DNA from: Eucommia ulmoides
Taxonomy: Eukaryota; Streptophyta; Magnoliopsida; Garryales; Eucommiaceae
Reading direction: 5' to 3'
DNA length: 64,000 nt
Assembly: GCA_016647705.1 (NCBI GenBank)
Contig: CM028326.1
Coordinates: 496,001 to 560,000 of the forward strand
The notes below the pieces were generated by a model. The model had not been told where the DNA came from. It worked only from the letters and a program-made list of their open reading frames with translations, and did no database searches. Positions 46,701 through 56,555 of this stretch are shown here, in pieces; positions within the stretch are counted from its first letter, which is position 1, and every line of letters begins with the position of its first letter. The position numbers and the translations under genes are program-made.

Positions 46701-49700
46701 ATGTGAACACTACACAAGCTGTCCAGATGAAAGTGAGAGTGAAGAAATTAATTCAGAAGTACTTCATGAAGAGGCTGCTCCTAGAAGAAGCATTTCAATC
46801 AATCCGTGCCGCCAGTCTGTAGTGCTTCAAGGTCCGACATTGTCTGAATCCCCAAAAATTGGAAATACCCTGAGGAAGAGTGTAATCAATTCATCATCTC
46901 AGTTTGCAAGTCAGGGAAACGTGTTAGGGACTTCAGATTTCGGTTCAGATATATTAGAGCCGTCGTTGAAACAAAGTGTTCACGTCCGATCCTCGTTGCA
47001 GTCCAGCAAAATTTTTCCAGGCCCTGCGGAGTCTTTAGCTGCTAGTCTTCAAAGAGGACTACAGATAATTGATTATCATCAAAGGAACTCCGCGTCTAAT
47101 AAATCATCTGTTTCCTTCTCTTTTGGGAACTTGACTCTGAAACCATGCCCAACAACTGACAAAGTCAATGCTTCTGTCCAAACATCAGCAGAAGAGAGAC
47201 AATCATCAGATGGATCATCTACTTCCTTCCTATGTGCATCATGCAGGCAAGTAAAAATCGAGGGCGCTAGTGAAGTCCAGGATGGCGCAAAGACATGGAT
47301 TGCAGCAGTTGATCAGGTACGGAGTTTATCTGCTATTAATATTACCAAAATTGAGCTTGTTAAAATTTTTTTTTTTTTTTTGTTTTTGGTATTTCCCACC
47401 AAATTTATCTGCTATTTATCATTTGATTAGGAGGAAAAAGGTTTATCAGAAGCCATTAAAAGAGAGGAGCTTGAAAGTATTTGTAAGGAGCAAGCAGCCA
47501 AAATCGAGCAGCTAAATTCGCTGGTAATACTATTTTTTCCCATGAAGTATGAGATGTGATCAATTAGGAATTTGCATAACTATAAACACAAATACAAAAT
47601 TATGCAGGTAGAGCAATTGCATAAACAGAAAATTGAAGAAAGTGGAAGTAGGGATTCCTGCATTGACCTTCATCTAGTGAAATCCAAGGATGAATCACTA
47701 CAACTTGAGGAGGTCAGGAATGAAAAAAAGGTCAGTTAGCCCCCCGTTTGGTTTCTGTTTCTGTTACCTGATTCTTGTTCCCGCTCCCAAAATTGGGGAT
47801 TAATGTACAGAAACTCGTTTGCTAAATCTATTTCTGTTCCCAATATTTTGGGAGTATTTCCTGAATTTCTTAGGAATCTAAGATCTATTCACTCCCACCA
47901 AACTATTCCGACCACCACCCCGCCGGCCACCATACATTTAAAGAAAAAAAAATGTTGCAACCAAACACGTTTCATCCCAATTTATTAGAAGTAGAAACAG
48001 AAAAGTAGAAACACAGCCCCGTTTGGTAACCGTTTCCATTTCAGAATTTCCCATTCCATTCCCAGATTTTTGGGAATAGCGTTCGATAGTTTTTGTTTTC
48101 GCTTCCATTCCATTCCCATTTGAGAATTGTGCCCATTTTTTTCTTAAGAAATGAGAAACAAAAAAAAAATGTTTTTCATCATTCCCCAAACCAATTTTAC
48201 TGTTCATCCGCCGGCCGACCACCATCCGTCGCCGCCGCAGGTGGCGGCCGTCTCAGGCGACCGTCGCTGGTCACCTCCGGCATCACCGGCCGACCACCTG
48301 ACAACTTCCGGCGCCGCCTGCAGCCGGCCGTCCGTTGCCGCCGTCCGGCCAAAAAAAAAATCTCAATTTTTTTTTTATTTTTTTATTTTAGGATAAAATC
48401 ATTACCAAACGCGATTCTCTTCCCAAAACAAAAAAAAATAAATTATTGTTACCAAACACGATTCTACTCTTAAAAAGAAAACAAAATTTCCATCTCATCT
48501 CATCCCATCCCATTCCCATTCCATTGCTGGAATGGAAACAGAAACAGTTACCAAACGCCACCTTAATTACTATATGATATGATAATTAATCTCACCTTGA
48601 TCATTAATTATCATATGATATGATAATTAATCACACCTTGATCATTATCATATGAATCTTCACTTGAAATCACCGTACATTTAAAGAAAAAAAAAATGTT
48701 GCAACCAAACACGTTTCATCCCAGTTTATTAGAAGTAGAAACAGAAAAAATAGAAACACTAACCAAACGCCACCTTAATTACTATATGATATGATAATTA
48801 ATCTCACCTTGATCATTATCATATGAATCTTCACTTGAAAGTTAATCGCATGTTGTTCTTACGTCTCACTGATGAAATTCTCAGCTTCTGAGGTGGAATG
48901 ACGGCGAGATTAATGAGCCGGAAGTCACTGAAGAAAAGTGTGAAATAAAGGAAATCCAGGAAGACTCGGATCATCACACATACAGTAAAACTCCATTTGA
49001 TATGAATGAAAAGGAGGCACTTCTCGGGGAAATTGAAAGTTTAAGAAACCAGTTGCAGTCACATAATGATGCATCTCTAAACAGGTCTACTGGGAAATTG
49101 AGGTCCTCCTTGCTGTCACAATCAATCCAGTTTAGAAAAAGCAGTGTGTTTTCTCGGGGTTGCAGTGAGGAAGAACTTGAGCAGGAAAGACAAAGATGGA
49201 CAGAGATGGAAAGTGGTTGGATTTCTTTAACAGATGAATTGCGAATCGATATTGAATCCATCCGCCAGCATGCAGAAAAGGTCGAGATGGAGTTGAGATT
49301 AGAAAAGAAGTGCACGGAGGAGTTGGACGATGCACTAAAACGAGCTGTCTTCGGGTCAGCTAGGATGGTGGAACACTATGTGGAGCTGCAGGAGAAGTAC
49401 AATGACCTAGTTGAAAAGCATCAGTTGATTATGCAGGGTGTAGCAGACGTGAAACGGGCAGCTGCAAAAGCAGGAGCTAAAGGCCATGGCTCTCGTTTTG
49501 CCAAATCACTCGCTGCAGAGCTCTCAGCGTTGAGAGTGCAGAAGGAGAGGGAGAGGGAATCGCTGAAAAAGGAAAACAGAAGTCTCAAAATTCAACTTAG
49601 AGATACTGCAGAAGCTGTTCATGCTGCTGGTGAGCTTCTTGTTAGGCTGAGAGAAGCTGAGCAAGCAGCTTCGGGTGCCGAGGTAACCTTGTTTAGATTG

Positions 49701-50106
49701 CTTCACCATTCCAATTCCATTTTTGATTGAGAAACACTAGGTTCTTTGTAGAACTGGCATAATTTTGTCATTTATTTCATTTCGCCGTGTATTTGGATAG
49801 TAAAAGCACCTTATTACCTGAATGTGATCTTCTCACGGTTTTTTATTTCATCTACAGGACAACTTCACAAAGATCCAGGAAGAGAATGAGAAGTTAAAGA
49901 AGCAAATGGAGAAGCTAAAGAGAAAGCACAAGATGGAGATGATCACCATGAAACAGTACCTTGCAGAGAGCCGATTGCCAGAAGCTGCATTACGGCCACT
50001 ATACAGGGAAGATTCCGACATAGCAAATAACGACGTAAACCCACTAGCAGATGATGATCAAGCATGGAGGGCAGAATTCGGAGCGACATATCAAGAACAC
50101 TATTGA
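43784..50106 (+). CDS. Kinesin-12, KIN-12F-like
   Basis: Sixteen exons: 43784-44089, 44206-44340, 44551-44634, 44721-44843, 44931-44990, 45095-45148, 45230-45322, 45402-45497, 45640-45779, 45917-46066, 46197-46326, 46420-47316, 47431-47523, 47608-47730, 48885-49682 and 49858-50106. All phases agree and give 1176 aa. A Ser-rich head (1-102) precedes the motor: VVLRMRP, P-loop TGSGKT (176-181, split from AYGQ by intron 3), switch I NSKSSRSH (298-305) and switch II DLAGLD (336-341), where most kinesins have DLAGSE. Neck and long coiled-coil segments follow; the end is [17 protein letters not shown], as I recall for At3g20150/KIN-12F. KIN-12 motors act at the phragmoplast and preprophase band in cytokinesis. 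Intron 14 (1154 bp) holds nested MITEs. Start at 43784 ([14 protein letters not shown]) was chosen over upstream in-frame ATGs at 43556. Confidence 0.93.
47739..48774. mobile_element. Nested Tourist-like MITEs in kinesin intron 14
   Basis: The outer element starts GCCCCCCGTTTGGTTTCTG and ends AACCAAACGCCACC, flanked by TTA (47736-47738, 48775-48777). Inside it 48016-48562 is a GC-core MITE (CCCCGTTTGGTAACCGTTTC ... CAGTTACCAAACGCCACC, core 48208-48350). The outer element's right tail occurs twice (47930-48013 and 48672-48758). The downstream flank TTAATTACTATATGATATGA also occurs twice (48563 and 48775). This implies a duplication of tail plus flank. Confidence 0.75.
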
Positions 50107-50440
50107 TTGGAATTTGGATTAACAAGAGGCTTGACTTTTAGCCAATCACAACCTACCAAGACCCTACTTGGGTCCTAGCTACAAATCTAAACACCATATA
50201 CCTTTCGATCTCCTTCCTTAAATATTAATAGGATTCTTTTTATCTCGGCGAGAGACAAGATTGTGTGTTCTTTGAATTGTTTTGTAGATAATAAGCCATT
50301 TGGTGGATCTTCGGTTTCTTGTGGTTTGATTGGTTTTTCAACACAAATCTTTCATTGATTTCAGAACAAGAACAGAATACAAACCCGATCATCACCATCA
50401 AGAGATGTTTCCTCCTTCACCTCTCAATGCAACTTCAACC

Positions 50441-52817
50441 CTACCTTGAGAGATCATAAAATTCTCTCAAGTACGCCAAAGCTTCCGAATTGTTGTTACA
50501 GACATTCCAAAGCGATGCCACTTCTCCCTTGGAGACAGTACCCCACACCTCACAATCACCGAGAAACTCTAACAACTTTGAATAGAAGGAACCATAGTTC
50601 ATCAAAAGAAAAGGAACGGGAAATTCTGATCCAATCCTTTCTAGTTGAATCAAAGCTAGGATCTCAAAGATCTCGTCGAGGGTGCCAATCCCGCCAGGAA
50701 GTGCAATCACAGCCGTCCGATCAGAGATGTTACTCCTAACAGCTGCATCCACCAGCCCATGCTTCCTTGCTGAGAAAAACCTGCAATTTGTTCAAGCACT
50801 TTAAGGCCCCGTTTGTTTAGTGTTTTTGCTTCCAAACTCTTGTTCCCATTCCCAAAATATTGAAATTTAAGAACAAAAAAATGTTAAATATTCCCAAAGT
50901 TCTTGGGATTTTGAGGGGAAAAAATGGTGTTTCCATTCCTTCCCAAATTATTCTCACATAACGGGACAAGGTCAATATTTTTGAAATTCTTAGTGAGATT
51001 CCCCTTTCAAATCTTGTTAGCCTAAAATATAGAGAAGTGATTCATCAATTTAGGTCAAGAGAAACAAAATAACGTACTTTCCTATAATTGTTTATTTAGC
51101 AAAAACAAAATGAGAACTAATGTTGTAACCATACGCGCTTCTTTGGTTTTGTTCTCAGAAGTTATAAAACAATCTAAGAACAAATGTTGTTGCCAAACGC
51201 AATTCTATTCCTTGAGAACAAAAACATAATTCTCATCCCATTTTTTTGGAAGTAGAAAATAGAAAAACAAAAACGTTAACCAAAAGCCACCTTAGGTTCT
51301 TGTTCCCAGAACAAAAACATTTTTTTTGTTCCCATGTTTCCATTCATGTTCCAAGTTTTCAAGGAACAGAAACAAAAACACTATACAAACGCCAGTCTTT
51401 CCACAGTATCTAACACAAATACATACCTACATGTAAGATAAGTGTGTGAAGGTAGATATTGATGAAAGTTGGTTGCAGTCCATTCTCCAGCTTCTTTACC
51501 TATCTTAAATCCACCAACTGGCTTTCCTGCTTCCAGGGCACCTTTGGTGGCAGCATCCATCAGTCCTGGCCCGGCCCCGGACCATGAAGTGCAATCCAAA
51601 AGCTTTGCAACCTACTCCAAAACAAAACCAACAAGAATTCTCAAGCATCAAAAACATCAAATCTCATACAGACATATATATATATATATGACTTGCCTCT
51701 CTCCCCAAATCGAGAGCTTGTGTATAATGTGGATGAGCAGATCCCATTCTCGAAGAACCCAAATAAATGACGCCTCTTCCAAGCTTGTGTATGAGCTCAT
51801 AGCATTGCTCTATCTCTTTCTTGATCTTTTATTTAATGTATTCATGTCAGTTGTTAGGAGAAATATCAAGAGAGAGTATGAAACAATTTTATTGATATGT
51901 GAAACCTACAGAATATCAAGATGTATAAAGGTGCCTATATATAAGCAAAGATTAGAGTTTAATTTAACGAGTCAAGACTCATATATACATGTATTAACAT
52001 TAGTGAAGAAGATAGGTCATGTATATGAGGTAAAAATGTTAGGAGGTGACAACTTAAAACCATACAATGTCAATTTTATTAACTTCTTTCATACATAGAC
52101 TATTTTGAGAAGCCTTACAGATTTGACGTGGGATAACCTATGCAATTCCGCCATGTAGGTGATGCAATAAAAAAAATAGAAAAGAAAAGACTAACATCCA
52201 ACAATCAGGACAAACAAACGAGACTTAACCTAATTCTGATACCATGTTAGGAGGTTCCAAATTAAAACCATATGATGTTAAGTGGAATAACTCTTTTCAT
52301 ATATATACTACTTTGGGAACCCTCACAAATTGGACGTCGGATTCTAACAAAAAATACACTAAATCAAGCAATTTTTGCAATCAGATAATGGTAGAAAGCA
52401 AATATGCACTTAATAGAGATGTAAACAAGCAAGTTAAAAATTAAGAGCTTAATCTGCAGCTGAACACTAGAAAGATCTTAACTGAAGGCAAAATCACTAC
52501 TTTTCATATGGGTACTATCCATCTCCAAACTCAAGCTTTTCATCATCACAAATAAGATAACTACATCAAATTGAACTGAGAAAACTGGAACTTGAGAAAC
52601 TAATACGAAATGGGTGTACCTCATTTGGGCTTGATCTCTCTTCAAACTCCAGAAATTCTTGCCTGGAACATAAAACCTTCATCAAACGAGGCTTAAGCTT
52701 CAATAACTCGAACTGTAACGTATGTCTCTGTTTCATATTGAAAGACAGACACTTTACAGTCCTGCGATAAGGACTGCCGATCAAACTACAGGAAGAACTA
52801 GCCACTGAAAAACCCAT
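50441..52817 (-). CDS. LOG-family protein (putative lysine-decarboxylase/phosphoribohydrolase fold)
   Basis: Exons 52817-52620, 51825-51697, 51611-51427 and 50780-50441 give 283 aa. Residues 1-60 are basic and Ser-rich, a possible plastid transit peptide. The Rossmann-like LOG fold follows: KLGRGVIYLGSSRMG, SGAGPGLMDAATKGALEAG, SARKHGLVD (174-182, with the Arg-Lys pair) and the PGGxGTxxE signature PGGIGTLDE (199-207). LOG enzymes release active cytokinin bases from riboside monophosphates. This branch, resembling At1g50575 from memory, is more distant from classical LOGs, so the substrate is uncertain. Intron 2 uses a GC donor (GAG/GCAAGT, GC at 51695-51696). Intron 1 contains a solo-LTR-like piece and a TRIM; intron 3 a MITE. 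It starts 397 bp from the divergent eS8 gene. Confidence 0.9.
50805..51393. mobile_element. Tourist-like element(s) in LOG intron 3
   Basis: Left GGCCCCGTTTGTTTAGTGTT after TAA. Two possible right ends exist: AACCAAAAGCCACC at 51291 (followed by TTA) and ACACTATACAAACGCC at 51393, whose reverse complement GGCGTTTGTATAGTGTTTTT matches the left end better. Neither gives a clean TSD, so this is probably a composite or rearranged copy. Confidence 0.6.
51852..51999 (-). mobile_element. Solo-LTR-like piece in LOG intron 1
   Basis: 148 bp bounded by TGTTAG...TTAACA. Minus-strand reading gives a short LTR containing CAATAAAATTG, a polyadenylation-like signal. Flanking 5-mers TCAGT and TTAGT agree at 4 of 5. 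No PBS or internal part is attached. Confidence 0.5.
52037..52349 (-). mobile_element. TRIM-like element in LOG intron 1
   Basis: Direct repeats of about 105 bp start TGTTAGGAGGT at 52037 and 52245; the second ends CTAACA at 52349. Immediately before the second, on the minus strand, is TGGTATCAGAATTAGG (52244-52229), a near match to the initiator-tRNA-Met primer-binding site. It therefore reads 5'LTR-PBS-about 100 bp-3'LTR on the minus strand. The polypurine tract is not obvious. Confidence 0.65.
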
Positions 52818-53214
52818 TTTTTTAGATTGCAGAAAGACTGATTTTCGGCACTAATCATAGGATTCCAAATTGGTTTCTGCCATTGTTGTTTGGACAAAGC
52901 GTCAGGAGAGCTCGACGCTACCAAGTTGGAGTACCAGGAGGGAATTTCGAGAGTTGTTTGGGGGTGTTTTCGTCTTCATAAGATTGTTCATTGGGCCAAT
53001 CGAGATCCCATTTCATTGGTTGGGCTTGAAGGAATTTTCTTTTGGGTATTTCAGTAAAAGATTGAGGGCATAAAGGTAATTTCAATGAACTAGGGTTTTC
53101 GAGTGGTAGCCTAAAACCAAGCTCTCACCTTTTATCTTACCTCCTCACGCCGAAGCCTCCCCTTTTCTCTGCTGGGATTTGAGACAGAAGCCGTAGAATA
53201 CTTCATTTGCAACA
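52818..53214. promoter_or_regulatory. Shared divergent promoter, LOG gene / eS8
   Basis: 397 bp between the two ATGs. It contains site II motifs TGGGCC (52992-52997) and TGGGCT (53021-53026) and a telo-box TAGGGTTTT (53091-53099). This combination marks translation-machinery promoters bound by TCP factors and telobox proteins. A pyrimidine-rich leader follows (53130-53170). Whether the motifs also drive the LOG gene is unknown. Confidence 0.65.
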
Positions 53215-55202
53215 ATGGGTATCGATCGTTTCGATCTACTTCGTTTATTCATTGTCTTTTTTCGATCTCATAGCTTCATAGTATTAATCCAGCGATGGCG
53301 AATTTCAAATGGTTGCAGGTATTTCTCGGGATTCCATGCACAAGAGACGTGCCACTGGAGGCAAGAAGAAGGCATGGAGGAAGAAGCGAAAGTATGTTTT
53401 TTGCCAGAAATCCTCTTAGTTTCTTTACTGTTTTTTACTCGATTCTTGCTTAGAAACTATCTGGGTTCGTCATTCTTCATCCGATTCTTTTGTTTTCTTG
53501 TTTATATGAACTGGGTTCTTCGTGATCACTGAGACTCTTACCTGTTTTATCGCATGAGCTCTGCATAAATGTATTTAGCAATTTTTTAATAGGGTTTTTG
53601 CGCAATTTCATTTGGTGATGCTGATGAATGAATATGTTCTATCTAAGGCTTTTATGATGTGCTGATGCCCAATCTCATAGACGTAATCTGTTTTTTTTTT
53701 TTAATTGATGTGTCTGCCAATTCCTTATGATCAAGTCCTCGATCGGTTTAAATTAGTTTTTCTATCTCAGATTCTTGTTTCTATATTCATTTTATTCCCA
53801 TCTCAATGCAATCTTTAGATCCATATTGGTTGGATTCGTTATGTGAACGGTAATTGGTTACACGAAAAAAAAAATATCCTTAACGGGTCAACTCTGTAGA
53901 AGGCTATCTAGTGAATTGTTGATTTTTTATTTTTTTTTGCTATTTCAATGATAGATTTACAATTTCAATCAAGTCATGTCGTGTTTGCATTTTTTTTTTC
54001 TTAATATTATGTTTTTCTTGTATTTTTTAAGGTATGAGCTCGGAAGGCAACCTGCAAACACCAAGTTGTCAAGCAACAAAACAGTTAGGAGGATACGTGT
54101 TAGAGGTGGAAACGTGAAGTGGCGTGCATTGAGGTTGGACACAGGAAACTACTCTTGGGGTCGTGAGGCTGTCACCAGGAAGACTCGTATTCTTGATGTG
54201 GTTTACAATGCATCGAATAATGAGTTGGTTAGGACCCAGACTTTGGTTAAGGGCGCTATCGTCCAGGTTGATGCAGCACCATTTAAGCAATGGTATCTTC
54301 AGCACTATGGAGTTGACATTGGTAGGAAGAAGAAAACTGCAGTCACTGCCAAAAAGGAAGGAGAGGTATGTTGTCTTTTCCTTCTTTCTCTTAGAATTGG
54401 AGATGTCTTAACACATTTTGATTATACTCACATTTGTCTTTTGATTAGTCCATTAAACTGGAGAACCTAATCTTTTCCCTAACAACGATTTTTCTGAAAA
54501 ATGAGAGTGAAAAACCTAACTCCTTATTAGGGTAATGTTTGGGGAAAATGTCTTAGGAATATGATAAGAGGACGACAATATCCCATTAGGAGACCACGTT
54601 CTGAGCACAACTCTGCTTCCATCCAAAATCATTGGATTGAAACAAATGTGGAACTTGAGGGGACCAAATGTCCAATTTGGCAAAACCTCAGGGTCCAATT
54701 TGGGGTGTTTTAACTTGAGTTATACGGTTACGATGAAGTCGAATTGAGATCATTAAGTTAAAGAATAATCCAACTAATTTGTGGAAAATCAATCATACAA
54801 GTGCAATTTTTTGTTTTTAGTTTTTTGGTTAATACATCTATTGGTTGGTTGACAATTAACAGGAGGCTGATGTTGCAACTGAGGAGACAAAGAAGAGTAA
54901 CCATGTCACTAGAAAATTGGAGAAGCGTCAACAGGATCGCAAGCTTGATCCACATGTTGAAGAGCAATTCAGCAGTGGCCGTCTCTTGGCTTCCATCGCA
55001 TCACGCCCTGGCCAATGTGGTCGCGCTGATGGGTACGCTCTTCTCTTTTTGGCTACACTTTTGAATTATGCTTTCTTTTCTCCTGAATTGGTTTTGTTTA
55101 CTGATTGATCTTTGCAGATATATTTTGGAGGGTAAAGAGCTGGAGTTCTACATGAAGAAGCTTCAGAGGAAGAAAGGAAGGGGTGCGAGCGGCACTGCCT
55201 AG
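53215..55202 (+). CDS. RPS8: 40S ribosomal protein S8 (eS8)
   Basis: Exons 53215-53218 (ATGG only), 53319-53391, 54032-54365, 54863-55032 and 55118-55202 give 221 aa, the normal eS8 length. It begins [25 protein letters not shown] in the family pattern, followed by [43 protein letters not shown] and the C-terminal [21 protein letters not shown]. The acidic/Lys-rich insert [17 protein letters not shown] is the variable eukaryotic part. eS8 sits on the body of the small subunit. The coding part of exon 1 is just four bases, as often in plant ribosomal protein genes. Its promoter has site II and telo-box motifs. Intron 3 contains a transposon arm. I see no defect. Confidence 0.97.
54480..54712. 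mobile_element. TIR-family arm in eS8 intron 3
   Basis: CCCTAACAACGATTTTTCTG ... CTGAGCACAACTCTGCTTCC ... AACAAATGTGGAACTTGAGG ... TTTGGCAAAACCTCAGGGTCC run parallel to 62442-62917. Both arms are not fully present. Confidence 0.45.
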
Positions 55203-56555
55203 AATTTTTGTTACCTGAACTCGAGAAAACCCATTTCGTCTTTTTTTTTTAATCAATTTATGTGCTATGGAGTTTGATTAAGAACTGTTTTTGAGTTGTT
55301 ATAAGTAGTCTTGAACTCTTTTCGAATCCGAATTCTTCTTCATATTTTTGGTTATGTAATAGCTTGGAATACTTGAGAAAGTCTGGTTTGCCTTCTTAAA
55401 TATCATCACCACCATGGCTTTGGTTTAGATTTTTCTGTTTTTGGGTGCAGCCTTGTTGGATTAGCTTCACAACTTCCATAGCGTCTGTTTCAATGATGAT
55501 CCTACGATAGTCTTAATTAATCGCCGCCACAATTCCTTCATGCGCTCCTCGAATCTCCACTTCTAGGCTACAACATTTTGAAATGTACCCTTTGCATCTG
55601 AAACCTAGCTTTTTTCAAACTGCTGATAATACATTTCAAGGAAGAAGTTTAGAAGCATCTAAATAAGATGCAACATATAGATGAGTTTACTACGGTGGCT
55701 GTTTCTGTTTTTCTAGTTTCTAGTTCCGATAAACTCGGATGAGATAGAAATTATGTTTTCGTTTTAGAGTATTCTAGAAATAAAAACCTGTTTGGTGACG
55801 ATCATTGTCCTGAATTTTTTTCTTTTATTTTATGATAACAGAAAGAAGAAATAAGTTTGGTTGAAACACTTGTTCTTTTTCATATTTGAATGTATGGTGG
55901 TCAGGAGTGGTGGTGGTGGCTGGCAGGGTAGTGGCAGCCGGGGGGTGGGGTGACTGGCAGGATGGATTAGTTTTGTGATTGAGAATCAATATTTTTTTGT
56001 TTCTCAAATTCTTAAAAAAAATCAGAAAATAGTCCGAAATTATTCTCAAAATTTTAGAACAAAAACGTGTTTACCAAACGTGTCTCGGTACATTAATCTC
56101 AAAGTTTTGGGAGTAGGAACAGGAATCAACAGTAGCCAATCTAACCTAAATTTTCAAAGTCCTCCATGCTAAGTAAAGAATCCTTTGAACTATTGCGTAT
56201 ACATGAACACGGTCCCGGTCCCGTGTTAAAGAGAGAAAAGAATCAAATATCCTACCAAATGAAGAGATGTGACTTCGAAATTCCCATCCCAGGAATGATC
56301 AAAAAATAGATCACAAAAATAAAAAATAGAAGTCAGAAGTATACCGTCATGACAGCTTTGAGCTATACCCCTTCGATAAAATGCCCAACTCCATTCCGGG
56401 TAAACTTGCAGCTAAAAATTCCTTCTCAACTTGGACAAACCGGTGAAAATCGTGTAAAATATCAGCTCCCTTATCTAATTTTGAACTTCTGAAGTTGCAT
56501 ATCCTTCTACTTCCCAGCAAAAAACCGTAGAATCAGCTCGCTAAGAAGTATTTTT
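55203..56555. other. eS8 3' flank, MITE relic, XYLT 3' flank
   Basis: 55693-56140 is a Tourist-like relic (GGTGGCTGTTTCTG ... TTACCAAACGTGTCTCGGTAC ... CAGTAGCCAATC) with a GGTGG-rich patch at 55900-55965, related to 30616-31086. The rest is UTR and AT-rich DNA. No other gene seen. Confidence 0.5.
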
